Source: JBFLYN01 sp040756655 (lineage in GTDB: Bacteria > Bacillota > Sulfobacillia > UBA8153). Taken from it: DNA of 64,000 bases. The stretch is taken from positions 1 through 64,000 of the forward strand of contig JBFLYN010000008.1 in assembly GCA_040756655.1 (NCBI GenBank), given 5' to 3'. Of the stretch, positions 1 through 7,911 are shown piece by piece (position 1 is the first letter of the stretch; each line of letters begins with the position of its first letter). Made by a program: the position numbers and the translations under genes. Below the pieces are notes generated by a model, which saw nothing but the letters and a program-made list of their open reading frames with translations, had not been told where the DNA came from and did not search any database.

Positions 1-361
1 ACGCAACGGGGCCTACTGGCTTCCCGGGATACGGACCAGCCACCACCAACCCGGGGAGACGTCTGCCGGCAGAGCCAGCACCATGCTCAGTTACTCTTTG
101 TTAGATGGCTATACGCCCAGTTCGCAACAGGGGTGACTGTGGAAGCAGTCTGCCACCGACTTACTGGGTAACTCTGGGAGCAAAAGTACAAAACTTTAGT
201 CAGATAAGAGAGGAAGATGAAGCAATACAGGTAGACGACCAGGATCGGGAGTTGAGGTGAATTCCAGGGATAAACCGCAGGAAGCTTTGGACATTCGCCG
301 GAGGGCAAACAAGAGGTGAGACAGTCAGAATAATCACAGGAGAGGAGAGTGGTCGGCAAGC
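1..361. other. Left-edge region upstream of acs, no gene recognised
   Basis: I see no convincing gene here; the open frames on the minus strand have no recognisable product and look like chance frames. It is more AT-rich than most of the window. A purine-rich stretch just before the acs start (GGAGAGGAGAG, near 341-351) is the likely ribosome binding site of that gene. No clear promoter could be assigned. Confidence 0.4.
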
Positions 362-2437
362 ATGGTGAAGACCGAAGAGACAACAAAAGACAGGGTTTAC
401 GACGAATTTGCAACCTATATAATTCCTCCCACCTGGCAGGATAAAGCATGGGATGTGGAAGATTTTAGGAAGTTTAACGAAAGCACTGCCGGTAACAAAC
501 AGGCCGCCGAACAATGGTGGGAAAAGTGGGCCAACGAAATCTTCTGGTTTAAAAAATGGGACAGAGTCTTAGACGACACCAACCCCCCCTTCTACCGTTG
601 GTTCGTCGGCGGGGAAACAAACCTCGCCTACCTGGCCACAGACTGGCAGATCGCTCAGGGGCGCAAAAATAAAGTGGCTTACATCTGGGAAGGGGAACCC
701 TGGGACCCGGAAAAAAACGAGCCCAAAGAAGTAAGAAAGCTTACCTACTACGACCTCTACCGGGAATCAAACGTCTTTGCCTTCGCCTTAAAAGAGAGGC
801 TCAACGCCCAAAAGGGAGAAATTTTCACCTTTTACCTCCCCATGATCCCGGAGCTCCCCCTGTACATGCTGGCCGTGCAGAGGCTGGGCGTAAAACACAG
901 TATCGTTTTCAGCGGCTTCAGCGCCGACGCCATCGCCCAAAGGGCCATTGACGCCGGCTCCCGGGTGATCTTCACCGCCGACGGGGTAAACCGCCGGGGC
1001 AAGGTTTTAAGCTTAAAGCCCATTGTGGACGAAGCGGTGAACATCTGCGCGCAAAACGGGCACGCGATCGAAAAAGTCGTCGTCGTCAAACGCACCGGCC
1101 ACAACATCCCCTGGGACGAACAAAGGGACGTCTGGCACCACGAACTGATCAAAGGGATCTCCAAAAACGTCAAAGTAGAGGCGGAAAGGCTCGGCTCCGA
1201 GGACTTCTCCTACATCCTCTACACCTCCGGCACAACGGCCGCGCCGAAGGGAGTCCAGCATTCTGTGGGCGGGTACGCCGTGGGTCTTTACGCCACCACC
1301 AAACTCATCTTCGACCTAAAAGAAGATGATGTTTACTGGTGCACGGCGGACATCGGCTGGGTCACCGGCCACTCCTACATCGTCTACGGCCCCTTGATGG
1401 TGGGCGCCACCTCCGTAATGTACGAGGGAACGCCCGACACCCCCGGTCCCGACCGCTGGTGGAGCATCATTGAGCGGCACGGGGTGACCGTGTTCTACAC
1501 CGCTCCCACGGCCATCCGGATGCTCATGAAGTTCCCCGTGGAGAACGTGGAGAAGTACGACCTGTCCACTTTAAGGATCGCCCACTCGGTGGGTGAGCCG
1601 ATCAACCCCGAAGCCTTCCGCTGGTACTTTAAGCACCTGGGCAAGGAAAACATCGTCGCTTCGAGCACCTGGTGGATGACGGAAACGGGGCACATGCTCA
1701 CCGGCCACTACCCCGGCCTGGGGAAGATCTACCCCTTAAAACCCGGCACCAACGGGTATTCTTTTCCGGGTGTGACCATGGAGGTCTTCGACGAAAACGG
1801 CCAGCCCTGCCCGCCCGGAGTGAGGGGGTACCTGGCCATCACCTCCCCCTTTCCGGGGATGCTCATGACCCTCTACAAAAACCCCCAGGGGTACATCGAC
1901 ACCTACTGGTCCCGGTTCAAGGGGAAGATGTACTTTTACCCCGGAGACTTTGCGGTCAAGGACCAGGACGGCTACATCTGGGTTTTGGGAAGGGCCGACG
2001 AGGTCTTGAAGGTGGCCGGCCACCGCATCGGCACGGCGGAGGTGGAGTCCGCCATGATTAGGCACCCGGCCGTGGCCGAGTCCGCCTGCATAGGCAAGCC
2101 CGACCCGGTGAAGGGGGAGATCCCCTTCATCTTCACCGTCTTAAAGCGGGGTTATACCCGCAGCGAAGAGCTGGAGAAGGAACTAAAGGCCCACCTGCGC
2201 AGCACCATCGGTGCCCTGGTCGCCTCCGACACCACAATCGCCTTCGTGGATGTGGTGCCCAAGACCAGAAGCGGCAAGATCATGCGCCGGGTGTTAAGAG
2301 CGGTGGTGCAGGGAGCGGCCCTGGGCGACGTCACCACGCTGGAAGACGGGGTGGCGATTGACGAGGCGACGAAGGCCTTCGAGACGGTGAAGGCGGCTTT
2401 CTCTCCTCCAGCTCTTCCCGGCGGCGCCGCTCGTTGA
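362..2437 (+). CDS. acs: Acetyl-CoA synthetase (AMP-forming)
   Basis: Activates acetate (or a similar short acid) to acyl-AMP and then acyl-CoA in the cytoplasm. The 691-residue protein carries the adenylate-forming P-loop motif YTSGTTAAPKG at about residue 287, the WWMTETG motif at 437-443, whose second Trp lines up with the acetate-pocket Trp of Salmonella Acs, the YPGDFA and GRADEVLKVAGHR hinge motifs, and the C-terminal SGK motif with its catalytic, acetylation-regulated lysine at residue 639. Length is slightly above the usual 650. Its first half is richer in AAA/TTT codons than the neighbouring genes, which may indicate transfer. The last ~15 residues (PPALPGGAAR) do not resemble the family end and may come from fusion to the recombinase remnant that follows without a gap. 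Propionate as substrate cannot be excluded. Confidence 0.88.
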   Translation: MVKTEETTKDRVYDEFATYIIPPTWQDKAWDVEDFRKFNESTAGNKQAAEQWWEKWANEIFWFKKWDRVLDDTNPPFYRWFVGGETNLAYLATDWQIAQGRKNKVAYIWEGEPWDPEKNEPKEVRKLTYYDLYRESNVFAFALKERLNAQKGEIFTFYLPMIPELPLYMLAVQRLGVKHSIVFSGFSADAIAQRAIDAGSRVIFTADGVNRRGKVLSLKPIVDEAVNICAQNGHAIEKVVVVKRTGHNIPWDEQRDVWHHELIKGISKNVKVEAERLGSEDFSYILYTSGTTAAPKGVQHSVGGYAVGLYATTKLIFDLKEDDVYWCTADIGWVTGHSYIVYGPLMVGATSVMYEGTPDTPGPDRWWSIIERHGVTVFYTAPTAIRMLMKFPVENVEKYDLSTLRIAHSVGEPINPEAFRWYFKHLGKENIVASSTWWMTETGHMLTGHYPGLGKIYPLKPGTNGYSFPGVTMEVFDENGQPCPPGVRGYLAITSPFPGMLMTLYKNPQGYIDTYWSRFKGKMYFYPGDFAVKDQDGYIWVLGRADEVLKVAGHRIGTAEVESAMIRHPAVAESACIGKPDPVKGEIPFIFTVLKRGYTRSEELEKELKAHLRSTIGALVASDTTIAFVDVVPKTRSGKIMRRVLRAVVQGAALGDVTTLEDGVAIDEATKAFETVKAAFSPPALPGGAAR

Positions 2438-3459
2438 GGATGGTGGGCTCCGGTATGGGCCAGTACCACTATCGCAAAGGCTCTGGCGAGGTCGTGGTGA
2501 TTGAGGTGCCCCCCATCGTTACGGAAGAGGTCTGGCGTCAGGCCGAACGGACGAGACATCAGAACCGGAAAGAGGCACTGCGGAACACCAAGCAGCCTTA
2601 TTTGCTACGCGGCCTCCTGACGTGCACCCACTGCCGTTCCCCCTATACGGGTGACAGCCAAGTACGGAGCACCTACCGCTACTATCGCTGCCTGGGCAAC
2701 AAGAACGTGGATAGGCGGCTTGCCAATCCCTGCCCATCCAAGGCGATCCGGGCCGACGTGCTCGAATCCATCGTGTGGCAGGACGTGTGTGAGTTCGTCC
2801 GCAACCCCGGCGCACTGCTCGGAGAAGTGGAGGCACGGTTGAGCCAGGAGCCGGCGGCCAGGGAGGAAAGGGCGCGCGAGTTGGAGAACCTCGCCCGCTG
2901 CGGTGAGGAACGGGCGCGGCTGATAAACATCTACCGCAAAGGGCTAATCGACGAGGCCGAACTGGAACGCGAACTCGGCGCCCTGGCGCGGGAGGCCTCT
3001 GCCCTGGAAGAGAGAAAAGCCGCCCTGCTCGCTGAGGAATATCGAGCCGAAGAGATCCGTACCCAAGCGCTCAATGCCAGGACTGTCCTTGAGCAACTGA
3101 GAGACAAGCTGGAGACGGCCGACCCGGCGGCCAAGCGCGAACTGGTGCAGACCCTGGTGGAGAAGATTGAGGTGACGACCATAACAAAAGAGAACGGGAA
3201 GCGGGTGCCCCATGTGACTATTCGCTACCGATTCACGCCACCCACTGATCCCAAGAATTCGGATTGCAAATCCGGCGCGTTGGGTCCCAGGAACCCGAAC
3301 ACGGCTCCCCGGGGCACCTTGAGGTCCAGGCCATCCACGGCTTTGGTCTCCCGGAAACGCTTGGTGAGCTTCCTGGTCTCGATGGCGTACACCGGGGCTA
3401 TTCCTTTCTGCCAAACACGAAATACGCCAGGGGGCCGAGCAGGCCGAAGACCAGGATGA
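2434..3459 (+). pseudogene. Large serine recombinase remnant, catalytic domain missing
   Basis: The frame begins at TTG inside the acs stop region. From about 2459 (GQYHYRK) it reads as the end of a Recombinase domain (VIEVPPIVTEEVWRQ), then a recombinase zinc ribbon (CTHC at about 2626-2637, with later Cys pairs), a long charged coiled coil (about 2840-3130) and the usual end (EKIEVTTI...VTIRYRF) near 3234. The N-terminal resolvase domain with the catalytic serine, normally about 200 residues, is absent because the DNA upstream is acs. Past about 3250 the frame is only antisense to a truncated ABC ATPase gene, so the true end was probably near 3250-3280. This is an inactive edge of a former integrated element. 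Confidence 0.8.
3279..3392 (-). pseudogene. ABC transporter ATPase, N-terminal stub cut at Walker A
   Basis: The minus strand, from GTG at 3392, reads as the first 38 codons of an ABC-2 type ATPase (YAIETRKLTKRF, then VPRGAVFGFLGPN) and stops matching exactly at GPN of the expected GPNGAGKTT Walker A. Everything beyond is the recombinase remnant. An AAAGGAA ribosome binding site lies 8 bases before the GTG and overlaps the end of the upstream PLDc_N gene, so the two formed an operon. Without Walker A, signature and Walker B the product cannot function. Confidence 0.75.
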
Positions 3460-3595
3460 CTATGCCCCAGATCAACTTGTTGCCTCCCGTGACGCGCGGG
3501 CGCTGAAAAAGGTCGCGCAAGGCCGCTGCCGCCAGGGCCAGTTGCAGCACGAACAGGGGGATTAGGAGCCTGACCAACTCCGGTGTGAGCTTCAC
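3398..3595 (-). CDS. Small PLDc_N-type membrane protein
   Basis: This 65-residue protein has two hydrophobic segments (LIPLFVLQLALAAAALRDLF, then the IWGIVILVFGLLGPLAYFV region) joined by a basic loop, and ends in FGRKE, the pattern of the phospholipase D nuclease N-terminal (PLDc_N) family. These small proteins commonly sit directly before ABC-2 ATPase and permease genes in Firmicutes, as here, but their function is unknown. I chose GTG at 3595 because AGGTGG lies just upstream of it; a longer frame begins at 3679 but its extra part is not hydrophobic. The partner ABC system is destroyed, so this gene may be a leftover. Confidence 0.7.
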   Translation of the reverse strand: MKLTPELVRLLIPLFVLQLALAAAALRDLFQRPRVTGGNKLIWGIVILVFGLLGPLAYFVFGRKE

Positions 3596-3776
3596 TTTGA
3601 CCACCTCATTGGTAGCGTTTTCATCTTCCCGCGCATGGGATACGCTGCTTTCCACGGGCGGGACGAATCTCCAACTCAACGGGTATTACTGTACCAGTAC
3701 ACACACTGAAACTAACACGGGGCCGGGCAACCCGTCAAGGAAGTGATCACGGGTCGGCCCGGTGCTGGTCTTCCCG

Positions 3777-4505
3777 CTACCGCCCGGCTCCAGAGGCCGG
3801 GGCAGGCAAGGGCAGGTCCAAGAGCGGGTACCGGGAAGCGCCCGGTATGGAGAAGTGCCACCACTCCGCGGGGTAATCCACGAAGCCCTCGGCCAGCATG
3901 GCCGCCCTGAGTAAGGAAAGGTGCCGGCGTGCAGCAACGGACGCGCCGTCGTAGTCGACATGGGCCCGGGGCGAAAACTCGTCAAAGGGCGTGGGCATCT
4001 CCAGTTCCTCGCCGTCACCATCTACCAGGGTCACATCCACCGCAGCACCGCGGTTGTGGCTGGAGCCCCGTTGTGGACTCCCGACCCACACCGGGTCTGG
4101 GTAGGCTTCCCACATGATCAACTGGACGGAATATGGCCGGTAGGCGTCTAAGACTTTCAAGCCGTACCCGCTGGCCTGGAGACGGGCCTGCACCCGGACA
4201 AGCTTGTCAACCAGCTCGGGCACGGCGAAGGCACGGCTGGACGCGTAGACCGCACGGCCCATGAAGTTCTCCTCGGTGGCGTACGGCAAGGCAACGATGA
4301 TTCCGGTTTCCTCGCGGGTGATTTCGACTAGCCCCGCCTCCAAGAGTCGCTGGTAGGCTGGGTCGAGCGTTGCTGCAGCTGGAGACTCGGTGACCGGGTC
4401 GGACCAAGGTTGATGGGGCGTACCCGGGGCCAGCACCAAACCGGCGCAACACGCTAGTAACAACACGCCCAGGAAGGCGCCTGCCAGGAGCGGTCGGCCC
4501 CTCAC
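3777..4505 (-). CDS. D-Ala-D-Ala dipeptidase, exported (VanX/DdpX type)
   Basis: A zinc D,D-dipeptidase of peptidase family M15D, expected to hydrolyse D-Ala-D-Ala. Zinc ligands of the family are visible: His150 and Asp157 in SSHNRGAAVD, Glu214 and His217 in EWWHF, plus the LDAYRP motif near residue 119. The N-terminus is hydrophobic with a possible lipobox (LLAC, Cys19), so the enzyme is probably exported and membrane-anchored. That fits a role in cell-wall dipeptide turnover more than cytoplasmic vancomycin resistance; no vanH/vanA-type genes are nearby. I chose GTG at 4505, which follows an AGGAAGGTGG ribosome binding site; an ATG at 4547 is possible. It is transcribed divergently from the next gene. 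Confidence 0.85.
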   Translation of the reverse strand: MRGRPLLAGAFLGVLLLACCAGLVLAPGTPHQPWSDPVTESPAAATLDPAYQRLLEAGLVEITREETGIIVALPYATEENFMGRAVYASSRAFAVPELVDKLVRVQARLQASGYGLKVLDAYRPYSVQLIMWEAYPDPVWVGSPQRGSSHNRGAAVDVTLVDGDGEELEMPTPFDEFSPRAHVDYDGASVAARRHLSLLRAAMLAEGFVDYPAEWWHFSIPGASRYPLLDLPLPAPASGAGR

Positions 4506-4549
4506 GGTTCCCACCTTCCTTTCCCCTCCCTGTCCATATTCTATCACGC

Positions 4550-4579
4550 TTGACAGTTTGGAGAAATCGGGTATATATT
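4550..4579 (+). promoter_or_regulatory. Sigma-A type promoter for the zinc-ribbon gene
   Basis: TTGACA at 4550-4555 is followed, after 18 bases, by TATATT at 4574-4579 in a locally AT-rich stretch. It lies about 40 bases before the start codon at 4620 and points toward it. A match this close to consensus is rare in this GC-rich window. Confidence 0.6.
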
Positions 4580-4619
4580 ATAGATAAAGTTAGTATTAAA
4601 GGGACAAGGAGGGAATCTC

Positions 4620-5171
4620 ATGTTCACCCGCTGCCCCGGCCAGGACCGCCGGTTCTGGAAGCCCAGCGACGTCTACGACGCTCCCTGCCCCCACTGCGGC
4701 GAGAGTATGGAGTTTTTCCGGGACGACATAACCCTCAAGTGCCCTTCCTGCAAAAAGCCCGTGGTCAATCCCAGGTTCGACCCCGGGTGTGCGGCCTGGT
4801 GCAAGTATGCCGTGGAGTGTCTAGGGCAGGTAGCCCAGACCTACCGTCACCAGCCTTCGGCAGTGCGCGACCGCCTGGAGGTAGAGTTGAGGAGAACCCT
4901 GCCCAATGAACCGGAGCGAGTAGCGCAAGGCGTCAAGGCTTGTCGCCAGGCCCAGGAGATCCTCGACGAGGCCGGCGTGGACGCCATGGTAGTCATGGCA
5001 GCCTGCCTGCTCCTCCAGGCAGGTCCGGCCGCCGGCAGCATCATGGAGCGGGCGGAACTGCCGAAGGGAGTAGTAGAGGAGGTAAGGTTGGTACTGGAGG
5101 ATCTGGAGTCAGGCACGCCCCGGCTTCCCGCTGCAGTGCTCGTGGCCCGGGCCTATGCCCTTTCGGCCTAG
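4620..5171 (+). CDS. Zinc-ribbon / degenerate HD-type protein, unknown function
   Basis: The 183-residue soluble protein opens with Cys-rich motifs: CPHC at residues 23-26, CPSC at 41-44 and the pattern GCAAWCKYAVECLG. I recognise this arrangement from Firmicute zinc-ribbon proteins that continue into an HD-domain-like helical region; here the second half is helical but I see no intact HD metal motif. Function is unknown. The start is clear: AAGGAGG lies 7 bases upstream, and a good promoter precedes it. It is apparently monocistronic. Confidence 0.7.
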   Translation: MFTRCPGQDRRFWKPSDVYDAPCPHCGESMEFFRDDITLKCPSCKKPVVNPRFDPGCAAWCKYAVECLGQVAQTYRHQPSAVRDRLEVELRRTLPNEPERVAQGVKACRQAQEILDEAGVDAMVVMAACLLLQAGPAAGSIMERAELPKGVVEEVRLVLEDLESGTPRLPAAVLVARAYALSA

Positions 5172-5185
5172 ACTGGTTCCTACGT

Positions 5186-5563
5186 CTACTTCCGGCAGCC
5201 CGGGCACAGCCTGCCCTGGATCCTAGCGGTGCCGCACCGCGGGCACGCCCACTCTTGCACTTGCTGTTCCAGCCAAGCATTGACCCCAATGGCACGTAAA
5301 CGCCCGAGGTTCTTGGATGCCTGTTCCCAACCTCTGTAAGCCTGCTCAGGCCGGCAAGCCTGCACATCCTCGAGGGATTCCGCCGAAAGCCAGTGCGGGC
5401 ACTTCTCGTCCCATCACCTCTGGGAGATCTGGCCGTGACAACCATCGCAGGCGACCTGGTCCGGCCGGCAGCCGAAACGTGCGGCCAGTTCCCCAGCCAG
5501 CTCGGGATACTCCCGGGCCCGGTAGACGGCACAAGCACCGCAGTAAAGGCCACATGCTCTCAC
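5186..5563 (-). pseudogene. DUF3795-like cysteine-rich protein with in-frame TGA
   Basis: Reading the minus strand from GTG at 5563 gives VRACGLYCGACAVYRAREY, then VACDGCHGQISQR, an in-frame TGA (5414-5416), then WDEKCPHWL, a helical stretch, and a zinc ribbon ending WACPRCG...GRLCPGCRK before TAG at 5186. Cys patterns before and after the TGA fit one DUF3795 protein of 125 residues, and the frame is otherwise unbroken. The TGA stands where relatives are expected to have Cys. It is either a nonsense mutation or a selenocysteine codon; a weak hairpin (CCGC pairing with GCGG around a GG-containing loop) lies 16-34 bases after it. No open frame without the TGA shows this gene. Confidence 0.6.
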
Positions 5564-5733
5564 CAGTTTCCGATCCGATGCCTCTCCCCTCCCCGGGCTT
5601 TATCTTGGTACACATCATAGCACGTTTCCCCACGGCAACAACGGGCGACTCGAACGAGTGTACGGCGTTGGCCCAGGAGGTTTCCAAGCCACCACGTCGA
5701 AAACCCCCGGGAGAATGGTCAAGGAGGTAAGAT

Positions 5734-6531
5734 ATGCTGGCTTTTGGTCACAACTGCCACCCGGAGGAACTGGACGAGGCCATCCCCAGGGCGGCGTCTC
5801 TTGGCTACTGTCACCTTGAGGTCCGGGTGGGGGAGACTCCCCACGGCCCGCTGTGGAGCCCGCATTACTGCGACAAGATCACCGCCCTATGCAACCAGCA
5901 CCGGGTCAGCTTGAGCTTTCACGCCTGCCATCGCATAAACCTGGCAGATACCTCGCTTTGGTTTGCCAAGCCCGGCCACGAGCTGGCCCGGGCCACGATG
6001 GAAGCAGCTAACCGCGCCGGGGCACGCTGGGTGAACTTCCACTTGGGTATGGGATATGACCGGGATACCCCCGGGCACCGGAAGCAAGCACTGGAGTGCG
6101 CGCGCTCGGCGTTGGCAGAGCTGGTGGAGCTGGGCGGCAACCTCGGGGTGGGGGTCACCGTGGAAAACCTGTTCAGGCTCCCCCGCGCCGACCTCTATTA
6201 CCTGGGAGAGCGACGGGAGGACTTCGCCTATCTCCTCGGAACATGCCCGGGCCTGGGCTTTTGCTATGACTCCGGGCACGCCAACCTCGAACCATCGCCC
6301 TTGGGTTGGATCGAAAGCTTTGCCCCATCCCTGGTCAGCGCCCACCTGCACGACAACGATGGGCACACCGACCGTCACCTACCACCGGGCGACCGGCGGG
6401 GAACGGCAGACTGGCAGGCAGTCATGGCTGCACTGCGCGCCGCAGACTACCGCGGGCCCTTCATCCTTGAGGGCGTGGAACGCACCTGGACGGAAGGCCG
6501 CGCCTATCTTCTTGGGTTACTGGAGGAGTGA
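5734..6531 (+). CDS. Sugar phosphate isomerase/epimerase-like TIM barrel protein
   Basis: A 265-residue AP-endonuclease family 2 / xylose isomerase-like TIM barrel. Candidate metal-binding residues are spread in the usual order: His in LSFHACHRI and VNFHLGMG, Glu in VTVENLF, Asp and His in CYDSGHAN, His in SAHLHDNDGHTDRHLPPG, and the terminal Glu in FILEGVE. The DRHLPPGDRRGTADW stretch is typical. Substrate cannot be told. AAGGAGG precedes the ATG closely, and tldD starts 7 bases after the stop, so the three genes 5734-9191 probably form one operon. Confidence 0.8.
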   Translation: MLAFGHNCHPEELDEAIPRAASLGYCHLEVRVGETPHGPLWSPHYCDKITALCNQHRVSLSFHACHRINLADTSLWFAKPGHELARATMEAANRAGARWVNFHLGMGYDRDTPGHRKQALECARSALAELVELGGNLGVGVTVENLFRLPRADLYYLGERREDFAYLLGTCPGLGFCYDSGHANLEPSPLGWIESFAPSLVSAHLHDNDGHTDRHLPPGDRRGTADWQAVMAALRAADYRGPFILEGVERTWTEGRAYLLGLLEE

Positions 6532-6537
6532 AGGTTC

Positions 6538-7911
6538 ATGGACCACGAGATCTTGACGTCCCGGCTTTTGGAGATCGTGGATGACCTCAACCAGAAGCTT
6601 CCCTACGCCTACGCCCTGGTAACGAGCGATTGTGGACTGAATGTGACCTTTAGCCCCCGCCAGCAGGCAGTAAGCGAGGACCCGCCCAGTCGTGGCGCGG
6701 TGCTGGTGGCATACGACGGCCAAAGCTTTGGCGAAGTGGCCACTGCCGACCTATCCCCGGGAGGGCTTTGGACGGCGGCACGGCGCCTGGCGTCCCTGGG
6801 CCTGGGACCCGGCCCGGTCAAGGTTGCTCACCACCTACCATTACGGGGAAGCTACACTAATGAGGTGGAGATCGATCCTGCCACTGTGCCACTGGAAGAC
6901 AAGATCGACCTGGCCCGGCAATTGTGCGAGCAAGGACGGGCACTGGACCAGCGGGTCGTGGACTGCCAGGCCCTCTACGCTGAATCACAGCGGGAAACTC
7001 TGTATGTGGGACCCGGACGGGTCCTGTACCAGCGGTTACACCATGCCCGGGCGGGCGTTACTCTCATTGTCTCCAACGGGCGGACTACGGCATATGACTA
7101 CGAGTTCAGCCAGAAACGGGGGGGCTTTGAGGCGGCCCGGTTACAGGATGACCAGTGGCCACGCCTGGCGGCCAACGCCCTGGCGCTACTGGATGCCGAG
7201 AAAGTGCCCCCGGGCGAGTATGACGTGATCGCTTCGCCGCAGGTAGCCGGGCTCATTGCCCACGAAGCCTTCGGGCACGGGGTAGAGCTGGACATGTTTG
7301 TCAAAGGACGGGCCAAGGCCGCAGCCTACCTGGGGAAGCGCGTGGGATCCGAACTGGTGGACCTGTATGATGACCCCACTTATCCTGGTGGCCCGGGCAG
7401 CTATTTCTTCGACGATGAGGGTCAACCTGCCTCGCGTACGACCATCCTCAAAGCCGGCATGTTCCTCCAGGGCCTTTCAGACCTCTACTCCTGGGACAGG
7501 CTGGGGGGCCAGCGGACCGCCAACGGGCGCCGGGAGTCCTACGCCCGTAAGACTTACGCCCGCATGTCCAACACCTTCTTCGGGCCCGGGCCACACTCGC
7601 TCGAAGAGATGATCGCCTGTACCAAGCATGGAGTATACCTTGGCCGCTTCCAAAGCGGCATGGAAGACCCCAAGGGCTGGGGCGTGCAGTGTATCTGCCT
7701 GTGGGGCCGGGAGATCCTGGACGGCCAACTCACCGGCCGGTACTTCAGCCCAGTGGCACTCACCGGCTATGTACCTGACCTTCTGTCCAGTGTATCCATG
7801 GTCGCCGGTGACCTGGAGCTCTTCCCAGGTGGCTGCGGCAAGGGCCACAAAGAAACCGTTATGGTGGGCCTGGGCGGCCCGCATCTCAAGCTGAAGGCGA
7901 GGCTGGGGTGA
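6538..7911 (+). CDS. tldD: TldD-type metalloprotease subunit
   Basis: The catalytic subunit of the TldD/TldE heterodimer, which degrades unfolded peptides and matures some peptide products (for example microcin B17 in E. coli). The HExxxH zinc motif is intact in IAHEAFGHGVE (His242, Glu243, His247), and the GRF-SGMEDPKGWGVQ region near the C-terminus is typical. Length 457 matches the family. It overlaps tldE by 1-4 bases, implying translational coupling. No ribosomal peptide cluster is seen nearby, so the substrate is unknown. Confidence 0.9.
   Translation: MDHEILTSRLLEIVDDLNQKLPYAYALVTSDCGLNVTFSPRQQAVSEDPPSRGAVLVAYDGQSFGEVATADLSPGGLWTAARRLASLGLGPGPVKVAHHLPLRGSYTNEVEIDPATVPLEDKIDLARQLCEQGRALDQRVVDCQALYAESQRETLYVGPGRVLYQRLHHARAGVTLIVSNGRTTAYDYEFSQKRGGFEAARLQDDQWPRLAANALALLDAEKVPPGEYDVIASPQVAGLIAHEAFGHGVELDMFVKGRAKAAAYLGKRVGSELVDLYDDPTYPGGPGSYFFDDEGQPASRTTILKAGMFLQGLSDLYSWDRLGGQRTANGRRESYARKTYARMSNTFFGPGPHSLEEMIACTKHGVYLGRFQSGMEDPKGWGVQCICLWGREILDGQLTGRYFSPVALTGYVPDLLSSVSMVAGDLELFPGGCGKGHKETVMVGLGGPHLKLKARLG

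Noticed and set aside
3260..3274. tRNA-Cys anticodon-arm-like sequence (GGATTGCAAATCC)
   Set aside because: There is no acceptor stem, D-loop or GGTTCGA T-loop around it, so it is not a tRNA gene.
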